64,000 nucleotides of DNA from Chloroflexota bacterium. Lineage in GTDB: Bacteria > Chloroflexota > Anaerolineae > Aggregatilineales > Phototrophicaceae. The notes beneath the pieces are model-generated. The model worked only from the letters and a program-made list of their open reading frames with translations, had not been told where the DNA came from and ran no database searches. Both the position numbers and the translations under genes were made by a program. The stretch lies in the NCBI GenBank assembly GCA_026707745.1, contig JAPOWG010000003.1, positions 1 through 64,000 of the forward strand. Reading direction: 5' to 3'. Below are positions 1 to 7,815 of the stretch, in pieces (positions within the stretch are counted from its first letter, which is position 1; the number at the start of each line of letters is the position of its first letter).

Positions 1-82
1 CAGCGGCATATCGTCGCTGGTTTGACCGCGGGCTCCTTGCGAGGATAGCGCAAGGCCACGCTCCGGATATCGGAGAGACCCG

Positions 83-118
83 CGAAAAATACACGCCCGC
101 GTTGTGCGGGCGTGTTTC
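83..118 (-). terminator. Intrinsic terminator after the first sterol-desaturase gene
   Basis: A perfect 10-bp inverted repeat (acacgcccgc / gcgggcgtgt, 91-100 and 106-115) encloses a 5-base loop. On the minus strand the stem is followed by a short T-rich run (atttttc), as expected for a Rho-independent terminator of the minus-strand gene ending at 136. The + strand side also has a few T residues, so it may act in both directions. Confidence 0.7.
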
Positions 119-135
119 TCTTGTCGCTTTTGGCC

Positions 136-1149
136 TTAACTGCCATGCATGGCGCGTGTCCGTGCCAGCATCTTTTCCCGCATTTCCGGCGAGCCGTCGT
201 GGCTGGTGCCGAACCAATGATCGAAGGGCATGCCCATCTCGCCGTAATTGCATTCGAAGTAGCGATGATGCAGCGAATGGTAGTAGGACGCGCCCGACTT
301 GACCTTCACACCGTCTTTGATCACGAAGTCATCAAAACCCCCGTGACCCAAAATCGCGGCGAAGGTGGCGTGCTGCCCGTTCATCATCATATGGATGGGA
401 TGTGAAGCCACCACCCAGTGGATCAGCATGCAGGTGTAATAGAGCAGGTGCTCGATCGGGTGCATGGACAAGCCGGACCAGGGACCGATGTCAATGTTCC
501 GGTGATGCACATGATGCGCGATCTTGTAGAAGAACTTCACATGCAGCAAGCGGTGCGCCCAGTAGAAGTGGAAGTCCCGCCAGAGCGGCACCAGCACGAG
601 AATCACCAGGAACCAGACCGGCTGCGCGCGCGGGTCGACGAAGGGGATGATGCCGTTGGCATAGGCCCAGAGCATGACCACTTCAAAGCCGGTCCAAATC
701 GTTCCGGCGCTGACGACGCTCCAGAAAACGTTGTCGCGGACCTGGTCGTTCCATAAGAACTTCTTGCTCTTGCCCATCCAGTTCGGCGACCATTTGTATT
801 GGTAGCCTTGCGCCTTGTTCGACCAAAGGCGAACGTGCAAGACGGTCGCCAGGGCGATCAACATGACCTGGTTGCGGATGAATACCTCGGCAATCCAGCC
901 GACGCTGAATTCTTTCATGCGCGCCATTTCCGGGGTCAGGAACATCCAGGTCACGGTCGCCACGATCATGTAGATGAGATTGATGGGCCAGATATAGTCT
1001 TTGACCCACTTCGCGATCGCCTTGGGATCCGGCGGCCAGGTGAATACCGGATTCGGCACACCAAATTCCTTGTCCGGCTTCCAATAGCCGCGCTCGTCAC
1101 GCGGCATGCCGTCGACAAGGCCGTCTCTTTCTGCGCTTATATTTGCCAT
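136..1149 (-). CDS. Sterol desaturase / fatty acid hydroxylase family protein (paralog 1)
   Basis: Integral-membrane di-iron oxygenase of the fatty acid hydroxylase/sterol desaturase superfamily, 337 aa. The histidine clusters are visible: HRLLH (199-203), HHVHH (212-216) and HSLHH (291-295), with hydrophobic segments near residues 55-71, 93-106, 143-165 and 178-190. Members insert oxygen or a double bond into lipids in the membrane; the substrate here is unknown. A conserved N-terminal stretch (ERDGLVDGMPRDERGYW) is shared with the paralog at 5572-6582, so both belong to one distinct subfamily. The ATG start follows a GAGG-type ribosome site. The gene lies downstream of the sugar ABC operon on the same strand. 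Confidence 0.85.
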   Translation of the reverse strand: MANISAERDGLVDGMPRDERGYWKPDKEFGVPNPVFTWPPDPKAIAKWVKDYIWPINLIYMIVATVTWMFLTPEMARMKEFSVGWIAEVFIRNQVMLIALATVLHVRLWSNKAQGYQYKWSPNWMGKSKKFLWNDQVRDNVFWSVVSAGTIWTGFEVVMLWAYANGIIPFVDPRAQPVWFLVILVLVPLWRDFHFYWAHRLLHVKFFYKIAHHVHHRNIDIGPWSGLSMHPIEHLLYYTCMLIHWVVASHPIHMMMNGQHATFAAILGHGGFDDFVIKDGVKVKSGASYYHSLHHRYFECNYGEMGMPFDHWFGTSHDGSPEMREKMLARTRAMHGS

Positions 1150-1182
1150 GGTAAACCAACCTCAAAATATGTATTCGCTTCA

Positions 1183-1211
1183 AGCATATCGCAGGGCTGC
1201 GCCTTGTGCAA
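1183..1211 (-). promoter_or_regulatory. Possible sigma-70-type promoter for the first sterol-desaturase gene
   Basis: On the minus strand TTGCAC and TATGCT are separated by 17 bases, about 35 bases upstream of the ATG at 1149. Both hexamers are imperfect, so this is a weak call made on spacing and position. Confidence 0.35.
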
Positions 1212-1238
1212 ATTTGCCCTGCCGGAATGATGGATCAA

Positions 1239-2096
1239 TTACTCACCCGCTGTGTTCAAAATAATGCCTTGCATGAAATGCTTTTGAAGCGCAAAGAACA
1301 GGATGAGCGTCGGAATTGACGCTGTTAGCGCGCCGGCCATCTGTTGTGGGATGGTGCCCTTGCCGTAGGTGCCGGACAGCATCGCCAGCGATGTCATGAC
1401 CGGTCGCACATCGTCTGACTTCGCCAGAACCTGTCCAAAGAGAAAATCGTTCCATATCCAACTGAATTGCGTCACAAACAAAAAAAGAGCGGGAGCTTTC
1501 GCCATTGGAAGCACAATGCGCAAATAGGTTTGAAAGGAAGATGCCCCATCTAATGATGCAGCTTCGATCACTTCCCCTTGCAGTCCGATGAAGTAGTTGC
1601 GGAAGACAAATATACAGAAGGGCACAGCAATGGCCGAGTAGAACAGCAACATTCCCACGCGGGTATCGTAAAGACCTACTGTCTGGTACAGCCCAAACAA
1701 GGGCATTAGATACATCTGAAAGGGGAAGATAGTGCCGCTGTAGATGATCAGGAACCAGAAGAAAGGGAAGCGTATTTTCAGCATGGCAATAGAATATGCC
1801 GCGGATGAGGCGGCGACAACTGCAGTCACAGAACCGACGAAAGCGTAAATGAGACTGCTAAGGAGCCCGTTGCCGATGCCGGCCAATTCGGAAGCTGAAC
1901 TAATGTTGTCGAGGATCATTGCGGCATTCTCTGGGAGCGCCAGGATGCCGCTCTGCGATTGCTCCCTGGGGGTCTTCATACTGCTCAGCGCCACGATAGC
2001 CAGTGGGGTAACCCAGACAAATGCAAACACGCATAGCAGCCCCAGCACGAGGTATCGGTCGAGAGAGCGTTTCCCTTTAGACAGTCGCTGTATCAT
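1239..2096 (-). CDS. Carbohydrate ABC transporter permease, MalG type
   Basis: Inner-membrane subunit of a CUT1-type sugar importer, 285 aa with about six membrane segments. The cytoplasmic EAA loop that contacts the ATPase is seen as EAASLDGASSFQTYLRIVLP. The open frame runs further upstream, but that part is a shadow of the preceding permease gene; the ATG at 2096 overlaps that gene's stop as ATGA, which fixes the start and implies translational coupling. The operon is binding protein (3120-4400), MalF type (2093-3070), then this gene. No ATPase lies nearby. Substrate cannot be told from sequence. Confidence 0.88.
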   Translation of the reverse strand: MIQRLSKGKRSLDRYLVLGLLCVFAFVWVTPLAIVALSSMKTPREQSQSGILALPENAAMILDNISSASELAGIGNGLLSSLIYAFVGSVTAVVAASSAAYSIAMLKIRFPFFWFLIIYSGTIFPFQMYLMPLFGLYQTVGLYDTRVGMLLFYSAIAVPFCIFVFRNYFIGLQGEVIEAASLDGASSFQTYLRIVLPMAKAPALFLFVTQFSWIWNDFLFGQVLAKSDDVRPVMTSLAMLSGTYGKGTIPQQMAGALTASIPTLILFFALQKHFMQGIILNTAGE

Positions 2097-3070
2097 AAGG
2101 CGCTTCGCTTCAAGGTCGCTCGCAAATAGAAGACAGAAAATGCTATAACTATCGTGGACAGTATCACTGCCACCGCCCCGGCATAACCCATTCGCCACAT
2201 GATAAAAGCCTGGCGATACATCGTCACCGCCAGCGTTTCCGATGAACGTCCGGGTCCGCCCTGGGTCATCACCCAGACCAGATCGAAAGTCATAAAGCTT
2301 CCGATGACCGACATGATGACAACAATCGCCGTGATTGGTCGGAGCAGGGGCAGTTTGATGCGCCAGAACAGTAAGCGCTCGCCAGCGCCGTCTATCTTTG
2401 CCGCTTCGATGAGTTCTGGCGGTATGGTCTGCAAGCCAACGAGAAACAGCACCATGCTCGGTCCAAGCGCGCGCCATGAGGCGGCGACGATCATCGCCAG
2501 CGTGTTTGTCGGCGCAAATACCAGCCATGGGCGCGCCAGCGCATCAAGGCCGACCCAGCGCAGCGTTTCATTCAAGACGCCATTGTTGGTGTAGACATAG
2601 CTCCAGATAGCGGCGACCACGGTTGTAGACAATATCGCCGGCAGATAGATGAGCGTTTTCAAGACCCGCTGCCCGGGGATTCGCTCCAAAACCACAGCCA
2701 GCAGCAAGCCGCCCGCGACCGGCAGCAGCAAGCTTCCTCCAGTCCAGATCAAAGTGTTGCTGAACGACCTGGTGAAAGTCGGGTCGCGGATGGCGTCAAT
2801 GTAGTTTTGCAAGCCCACAAAGCGGGGCGGGGTGATCAGATCCCAATCGGTAAAGCTGATGGCAAAGGTATGGGCGACCGAATAAAGCAGCAGCCCGCCT
2901 ACCAGCAGAAGCGCTGGCAACAGATAAAGATAGGGCTCAATCTTGCGCAACAGCGCCTGCGCGCGCTTGGGCGCGTCGACCGACGCCTCTCCCAGCGCTG
3001 TGACCGGGACCTCACTTCGAAGCGGATCAGTGCTCACCTGGTTTGTATCGGGCAAAGCGCTCGCCTGCAA
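2093..3070 (-). CDS. Carbohydrate ABC transporter permease, MalF type
   Basis: First permease of the sugar importer, 325 aa, with a roughly 45-residue cytoplasmic N-terminus before the first membrane helix (LYLLPALLLVGGLLLYSV). The EAA loop EAAKIDGAGERLLFWRIKLP is clear. It follows the binding-protein gene by 49 bases and overlaps the MalG-type gene by four bases. The longest frame begins with a TTG lacking a good ribosome site; an in-frame GTG twelve codons on is an alternative, so the exact start is uncertain. Confidence 0.87.
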   Translation of the reverse strand: MQASALPDTNQVSTDPLRSEVPVTALGEASVDAPKRAQALLRKIEPYLYLLPALLLVGGLLLYSVAHTFAISFTDWDLITPPRFVGLQNYIDAIRDPTFTRSFSNTLIWTGGSLLLPVAGGLLLAVVLERIPGQRVLKTLIYLPAILSTTVVAAIWSYVYTNNGVLNETLRWVGLDALARPWLVFAPTNTLAMIVAASWRALGPSMVLFLVGLQTIPPELIEAAKIDGAGERLLFWRIKLPLLRPITAIVVIMSVIGSFMTFDLVWVMTQGGPGRSSETLAVTMYRQAFIMWRMGYAGAVAVILSTIVIAFSVFYLRATLKRSAL

Positions 3071-3119
3071 TCAAGAGGGTTGGAGAGGCACTAGATACAG
3101 GCCTCTCCAAAGCCATATT

Positions 3120-4400
3120 CTATTCGCCGCCGGCGCTTGCCCAATAATCCTGAGCAATTTGCTCGGCGCCGTCCAGTACCGTCTGCAATGCAGCCGGATC
3201 CAACACAAATTGACCGAGCAAATCAACTACCTGCTCGACGATTTGCGGCGGCGTGGCTTCCCAGTATCGCGTATAGAGCTCGTATTCGCCATTGGCGACT
3301 GCATTCGCCAAATCTACCAGATGTCCCGGGCGCGTCTCTTCGGGCGCCAGCAGATTGGGCGAGTTGATGTCGCTGGTTTCCGCCCAAATCGTTTGCGCTT
3401 CTACACCCATAAAGTAATCGGCAAACTCGAGCGCGACATCGCGCTGCGGCGAATTCTCGGCCAGCAGCAGCGGGCGTCCCTCAATGATCAGGCTGCGATT
3501 CCCCGCTTCTGTGATACCCGGCATGACGAATATGCCATAATCCTCGCCGGCGACGAAACCGGCACGCGCGAGGGAGGCTGTATACCAGTCGCCAATCAGA
3601 AACATGCCAATGCTGCCGCTCACAAATGGTTCCGCCCAGTTATCGGCGAAGTCGCCCGGCTGTGAGAAGTAACCCGCATCCAGCAGAGCGCCCCACTGCT
3701 CCATAATGGCGACCACCTGGGGATCGTTGTAAGCCGTCTCGCCCGTCATCACACTCTGATAAAGGGCGGGATCAACGCGCACCATCATTTCTTCAAACCA
3801 GATGAAGCTGCACCAGCGACAGCCGACCACGTCCAGACCAAAGGGGGTTACGCCATTGCTCTTGAGCGCTTCCGCAACCGCCATCAGCTCGTCCCATGTG
3901 GTCGGGACTTCGAGGCCATGTTCAGCAAAGACATGCTTGTTGTAAAAGACGACCCAGTAGTTGATCATCTTCGGCAAGCCATAGGCGCGCCCGTCAAAGC
4001 CAAATGAACCCATCATGCTGGCTGGGTATCCACCGTTGTCAATGTGCGTTTGCCAGATGTCGGTGACATCCGCAAGCAGTCCCGCGTCCACCAGGTCTTT
4101 CATACGATAGCCAAACCACCAGTCAAAGAGCGGGAAAGCGTCTTCGGTAGGCAGCGCGCCGCGCACCGCAGCCTGGTAGGAGTCGGTCGAGGTGAAAATC
4201 ACCGTGTTGACGCCGATGCCAGTTGCGCCACGCGACGCCTCGTCAAGCGCATCCTGACCGGCCTCGTGCCAGGCCGCGTCATTCGCCCAGTCGATCACGA
4301 CGGGGTCATCCTGGGCCGATACACTGCCTCCCAGAATCAGCACCGGGATGAGCAGTAGTGCCGCTAATTTTCGCAAAAATGCGATGTTGTTTCTCTTCAT
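3120..4400 (-). CDS. Sugar ABC transporter substrate-binding protein
   Basis: Extracytoplasmic solute-binding protein of family 1, 426 aa. The N-terminus has a basic start, a hydrophobic core and a cleavage region SVSAQDD near residue 30. Typical family features follow, such as WWFGYRMKDLVDAGLLADVT and a GLPKMINYWVVFYNKHVF segment. AGGAG lies 8 bases before the ATG. It delivers a ligand to the permeases at 2093-3070 and 1239-2096. The ligand is unknown; the adjoining remnant of a DeoR-type sugar regulator supports a sugar or sugar-phosphate-linked pathway. Confidence 0.88.
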   Translation of the reverse strand: MKRNNIAFLRKLAALLLIPVLILGGSVSAQDDPVVIDWANDAAWHEAGQDALDEASRGATGIGVNTVIFTSTDSYQAAVRGALPTEDAFPLFDWWFGYRMKDLVDAGLLADVTDIWQTHIDNGGYPASMMGSFGFDGRAYGLPKMINYWVVFYNKHVFAEHGLEVPTTWDELMAVAEALKSNGVTPFGLDVVGCRWCSFIWFEEMMVRVDPALYQSVMTGETAYNDPQVVAIMEQWGALLDAGYFSQPGDFADNWAEPFVSGSIGMFLIGDWYTASLARAGFVAGEDYGIFVMPGITEAGNRSLIIEGRPLLLAENSPQRDVALEFADYFMGVEAQTIWAETSDINSPNLLAPEETRPGHLVDLANAVANGEYELYTRYWEATPPQIVEQVVDLLGQFVLDPAALQTVLDGAEQIAQDYWASAGGE

Positions 4401-4425
4401 TTCATAATCTCCTGATATGGAATTC

Positions 4426-4746
4426 TTAAGCTGGACAAACTTGACTCATAGTCTCATAGCTTCGTAATCCTTTCTCCTTCAGAGAACGTGTCAACTGTCG
4501 AAGCACAGCACCGGGCATCACAAGTTCAACATTGGGATAATGCGTCGCAGCGACAGCGATATTGAGTGCAGGCGTAACGATTCGCAAATACGCCATGCCA
4601 CGTGGCAGATGGTAAGCGACTTCTACAGTCATGGCGCCCGCATCCAAAAGGATCGTATGTCCCAGCTCCATGAACTCGGCAGCTCTTTTCCCAATCCGTT
4701 GCTTTGATTCGCGATTGAGCTCGGTTCGTCGTTGAAGCGGCGCGGT
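4426..4746 (-). pseudogene. Remnant of a DeoR-family transcriptional regulator
   Basis: The minus-strand frame reads RRTELNRESKQRIGKRAAEF followed by MELGHTILLDAGAMTVEVA and LVMPGAVLRQLTRSL. This matches the start of the DeoR effector-binding domain (NREAK..IA..AA..I..GDTI.LDAG). An in-frame TAA precedes it at about 4747-4749, the helix-turn-helix domain is absent, and the reading stops after about 80 residues of the sensor half. It is therefore truncated at both ends. An 81-residue open frame can start at ATG 4671, but a functional product is unlikely. It sits directly upstream of the sugar importer it may once have controlled. Confidence 0.7.
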
Positions 4747-4809
4747 TTACGCAAACAGTTCAGAATCAGGCAAAAGATCAAGCAGCTATCCCGTTCAGAG
4801 CAGGGACAA

Positions 4810-5010
4810 TTAGCGGTCGGTATCGCGCGGGTTCCCAGAAAGCAGAAGCGCTTCCTCCGCTGGTCGCAGTAATCGAGAGGGCGGCGTGTATGTAGCAGAG
4901 CGCGGATCACTGTTCTTCGAACTGCCAGACGCCACTGGCAGACTCCCGAAATCATCAGAAGTAATCGTATTTGGTCTCTGTATATTTCTCTGTGAATTCT
5001 TCTCACTCAT
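4810..5010 (-). CDS. Hypothetical small protein, 66 aa
   Basis: A polar, Ser/Pro/Arg-rich 66-residue protein without recognisable domain, signal peptide or membrane segment. Its ATG overlaps the end of the upstream 141-aa gene by eight bases (ATGAGTGA), which is the main reason to believe it is translated, by coupling. Function unknown. It could also be a decayed reading frame, since the next sequence downstream is a pseudogene. Confidence 0.45.
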   Translation of the reverse strand: MSEKNSQRNIQRPNTITSDDFGSLPVASGSSKNSDPRSATYTPPSRLLRPAEEALLLSGNPRDTDR

Positions 5011-5428
5011 TTTGCACCTCGTTGGTAATGAAAAAGCTATTCCGGGATAAGATGCCCCAGTCGGCGATGCCAGGTACTTCTATATGATATTCATAATGAC
5101 CCGGCCCGACAATATCGAGAACCTCGATTCTCAACTGGTATATGAAACGCCGCGAATGCCGAAAGTCAAGCGCAATTGGTGTCTCACGCAGTATCTTTTC
5201 ACCACCAGGAGCCAGCCACCTCGCAACGGCTGGATAGATTTTCTGGTCGGCTTCGTCTTCTATTACCCAGAATGAAACGAAGTGAAGTAGTGATTTCAGA
5301 TTGATCGTAGTCAGTTCATTAGAGAGTGGGAACGGGACAGTCAATCTGTTTAGAACGCGCCATAAGATTGGCTCGTTATTATGCAGCAGGTAGTCTCTAC
5401 AAATCACTGCCCAATCATTCCTAATCAT
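5003..5428 (-). CDS. Hypothetical protein, 141 aa, weakly DUF6941-like
   Basis: Unrecognised soluble protein. The pattern of an N-terminal 'YLLHNN...VLNRLTVPFPL' strand, a central 'VSFWVIEDEAD' strand and a terminal strand ending 'VPGIADWGIL' recalls small beta-sandwich proteins annotated DUF6941, but this rests on memory of the fold pattern only. It heads a two-gene unit with the overlapping 66-aa gene. Codon use does not stand out from the neighbours. A promoter-like pair lies at 5462-5490. Confidence 0.55.
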   Translation of the reverse strand: MIRNDWAVICRDYLLHNNEPILWRVLNRLTVPFPLSNELTTINLKSLLHFVSFWVIEDEADQKIYPAVARWLAPGGEKILRETPIALDFRHSRRFIYQLRIEVLDIVGPGHYEYHIEVPGIADWGILSRNSFFITNEVQNE

Positions 5429-5461
5429 GGTAGTGCCTTGCGTTATGGCGCATCACAGCGG

Positions 5462-5490
5462 ATCATAATCTATCAGTATTTCGTTTCTAA
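5462..5490 (-). promoter_or_regulatory. Candidate promoter for the 141-aa/66-aa gene pair
   Basis: On the minus strand TTAGAA (5485-5490) and TATGAT (5462-5467) are 17 bases apart and lie about 35 bases before the ATG at 5428. The -10 matches consensus at five of six positions, the -35 less well. Confidence 0.45.
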
Positions 5491-5571
5491 TTTGACCAGT
5501 TCTTTGAGGGTGATGTTGAAGAGTACGCGGGCGATGCATTTTCGCCCCGCGGCCCCCGGCCGATACATGGC

Positions 5572-6582
5572 TCAACCGCCGTGCATGGCGCGCATCCTGG
5601 CTAGCATTTTCTCGCGCGCCTCCGGGGAGCCGTCGCAGTTGGTGCCAAACAAATGATCAAGCGGAATCGTGGGTTCGCCGTAATTGCATTCAAAAAAGCG
5701 ATGATGCAGCGAATGCCAATAATTGCCGTATGAGATCTTCATGTTGTCATTGACGACAATTTCTTCGAAGCCGCCATGACCCGTTATCGAGCCGAAGGTC
5801 ACCTGCTGCCCCTGGAAGATCATATTGATTGGATGGGCGCCGATGACCCAATGGATCAGCATGCTTGAATACATAATGAGATGTTCAATCGGGTGCTGCG
5901 ATAAGCCCGACCAAGGTCCGACTTCGATATTACGGTGATGCACATGATGAATGTGTTTGTATAGAAACTTCACGTGCAGCAGCCGGTGCCCCCAATAGAA
6001 GTAAAAGTTGTACCATAACTCTGAAAGGAAGAGGATAAGGGCGAAAGCGACCGGTTGCTCGCGCGGGTCAAGAAATGGGATGAAGCCGTTGGCGTAGGCA
6101 TAATGCATCAGCACTTCATATACCGTCCAAATCGTGCCGGCGCTGACGATGCTCCAAAACATGTTGTCGCGCACTTGATCATTCCAGAGGAATTTCTTGC
6201 TTTTGCCCATCCACTTCAGCGACAGCTTATATTGATATCCCTGCGTCTTCAGCGTCCACATGCTTACGTGGAGCACGGAGGCGTAGACAATCAACATGAT
6301 CTGGTTGCGCAGGAGAATCTCGAGGATCCAGCCGGCGCGGAATTCGGTCATCCGCGAGGTCTCCGGCGTCAGGTAAAGCCAAGTCACAACTGCCACAACC
6401 ATGAATAGAATATTGTAGGGCCAGAGGTATTCTTTCAGCCACAGCAGGGCTGCGCGCGGCTTCGGCGGCCAAGTGAACCAGGGGTTGGGCGCGCCGACAT
6501 CGCCCTCAGGCCTCCAGTAGCCGCGCTCGTCACGCGGCATGCCGTCAACTAGACCGTCTCTTTCCAAATGTAGGTTCGCCAT
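5572..6582 (-). CDS. Sterol desaturase / fatty acid hydroxylase family protein (paralog 2)
   Basis: Second member of the di-iron membrane hydroxylase subfamily, 336 aa, colinear with the protein at 136-1149 over its whole length. The metal-binding clusters HRLLH, HIHHVHH and HSLHH are intact, and the same N-terminal ERDGLVDGMPRDERGYW block is present. Hydrophobic segments are in the same places. The two copies are in the same orientation about 4.4 kb apart and bracket the sugar importer. A well-formed promoter precedes this copy (6626-6655). Substrate unknown; lipid hydroxylation or desaturation is the family role. Confidence 0.85.
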   Translation of the reverse strand: MANLHLERDGLVDGMPRDERGYWRPEGDVGAPNPWFTWPPKPRAALLWLKEYLWPYNILFMVVAVVTWLYLTPETSRMTEFRAGWILEILLRNQIMLIVYASVLHVSMWTLKTQGYQYKLSLKWMGKSKKFLWNDQVRDNMFWSIVSAGTIWTVYEVLMHYAYANGFIPFLDPREQPVAFALILFLSELWYNFYFYWGHRLLHVKFLYKHIHHVHHRNIEVGPWSGLSQHPIEHLIMYSSMLIHWVIGAHPINMIFQGQQVTFGSITGHGGFEEIVVNDNMKISYGNYWHSLHHRFFECNYGEPTIPLDHLFGTNCDGSPEAREKMLARMRAMHGG

Positions 6583-6625
6583 ATCAATTAACCTTTGGAA
6601 GACTTAATAATTGTTTTATGCTGTA

Positions 6626-6655
6626 AGTATAGTCAGTTCGGGCGCGGTTTGACAA
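6626..6655 (-). promoter_or_regulatory. Sigma-70-type promoter for the second sterol-desaturase gene
   Basis: On the minus strand TTGTCA (6650-6655) and TATACT (6626-6631) are separated by 18 bases, each differing from consensus at one position, about 45 bases before the ATG at 6582. Confidence 0.6.
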
Positions 6656-6704
6656 GCAGCGCCCGTTAAGCTGAATACCTATGTGGGCTAGTGGAGAAAG
6701 AAAT

Positions 6705-7802
6705 ATGGCTGTGTCGCGTTGTTGTTTGGTGTTGATCGTGGCGATTCTGTTGAGCGGCGTGATTGTCTCCGCAGGTGATGACGATCTTGAGCCTGTCAGC
6801 GTACAGCTGCAATGGGTGACGCAGGCGCAGTTCGCAGGTTATTATGTCGCGCGAGAACTGGGATTCTACGCGGACGAAGGGCTTGATGTCACGATCATTG
6901 AAAGCGAGGGCGATCTTCAGCCTGTCGAAGTGGTTGCCGCCGGCGATGCCGAGCTGGGCGTGACCTGGCTGCCAAAGACCCTGAAATCCAATGAGGGCGG
7001 TGCGAATCTGGTCAATATCGCGCAGATTTTTCAACGCAGCGGGACGGTTCTGGTTTCATTTGCCGAGGCGGGCATTAAATCGGCATTTGATCTTCCGTTG
7101 CACCGGATCGGCGTTTGGGTCGATGATAACGAATACGAAGTTCACGCCACGACCTTTCACATCGGCTCGGATCCCACCAGTGGGGAGCACCTGATGCTCG
7201 TGCCTCAGCCCTTTCATCTGGGACCGCTGCTTGCAGGCGAGCTGGATGTCGCGCAAGCGCTGATCTACAACGGAGTTGGGAGACTTTATGGCGAAATCAA
7301 CCCGGCAAGCGGCGAGTTGTTCCAGCCCGACGACCTCAACATCATCGACTTGAACGAAGTGGGAACAGCGATGCTGCAGGATCATATCATCGCGCGGGCG
7401 GATTGGCTGGCGGAAGAAGATAATGAAGCCGTGGCGATTGCTTTTCTCAAGGCGACCATCCGTGCTTGGATCCACTGTCGCGATCATGCCGATGACTGCG
7501 TGCAAATCCTGCTCGAGATTGACCCAGACTTGGGCGAGAGCCATCAGCAGTGGCAGATGAACGAGGTGAACAAGTTGATCTGGCCCGCACCGGCGGGCAT
7601 AGGGATCATGGATGAGGCGCTGTGGGATCAGACAGTCGAGTGGCTGCTGACGCTTGACGCGCTGGCTGAGGAGCCGCTAGCGGGCAGCTATCGCGGCGAT
7701 TTAGTCTCTGCGGCTTTAAGCTCCCTCGAAGCGGAAGACCTTGACGTGACAGGCGCAGGCTGGCAGCCGACCGAGGTGATTATGCGGGCCGGTGGTGCCT
7801 AG
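6705..7802 (+). CDS. NMT1/SsuA-like ABC transporter substrate-binding protein
   Basis: Extracytoplasmic binding protein of the NMT1/THI5-like group, 365 aa. After a signal peptide (hydrophobic core CLVLIVAILLSGVIVSA) come the family hallmarks QLQWVTQAQFAGYYVARELGF and YADEGLDVTI. Such proteins bind pyrimidine/thiamine precursors, sulfonates, nitrate or similar small ligands. The ATG at 6705 is chosen over one eight codons upstream because GGAGA precedes it at good spacing and the signal peptide then begins normally. No permease or ATPase gene is adjacent, so it is an orphan. The gene converges on the beta-propeller gene with 13 bases between them. Confidence 0.8.
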   Translation: MAVSRCCLVLIVAILLSGVIVSAGDDDLEPVSVQLQWVTQAQFAGYYVARELGFYADEGLDVTIIESEGDLQPVEVVAAGDAELGVTWLPKTLKSNEGGANLVNIAQIFQRSGTVLVSFAEAGIKSAFDLPLHRIGVWVDDNEYEVHATTFHIGSDPTSGEHLMLVPQPFHLGPLLAGELDVAQALIYNGVGRLYGEINPASGELFQPDDLNIIDLNEVGTAMLQDHIIARADWLAEEDNEAVAIAFLKATIRAWIHCRDHADDCVQILLEIDPDLGESHQQWQMNEVNKLIWPAPAGIGIMDEALWDQTVEWLLTLDALAEEPLAGSYRGDLVSAALSSLEAEDLDVTGAGWQPTEVIMRAGGA

Positions 7803-7815
7803 TATCGCCAGGCAG

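Noticed and set aside
2097-2528. N-terminal extension of the first MalG-type permease frame
   Set aside because: It lies inside the MalF-type gene in another frame; the ATGA overlap at 2096 is the natural start.
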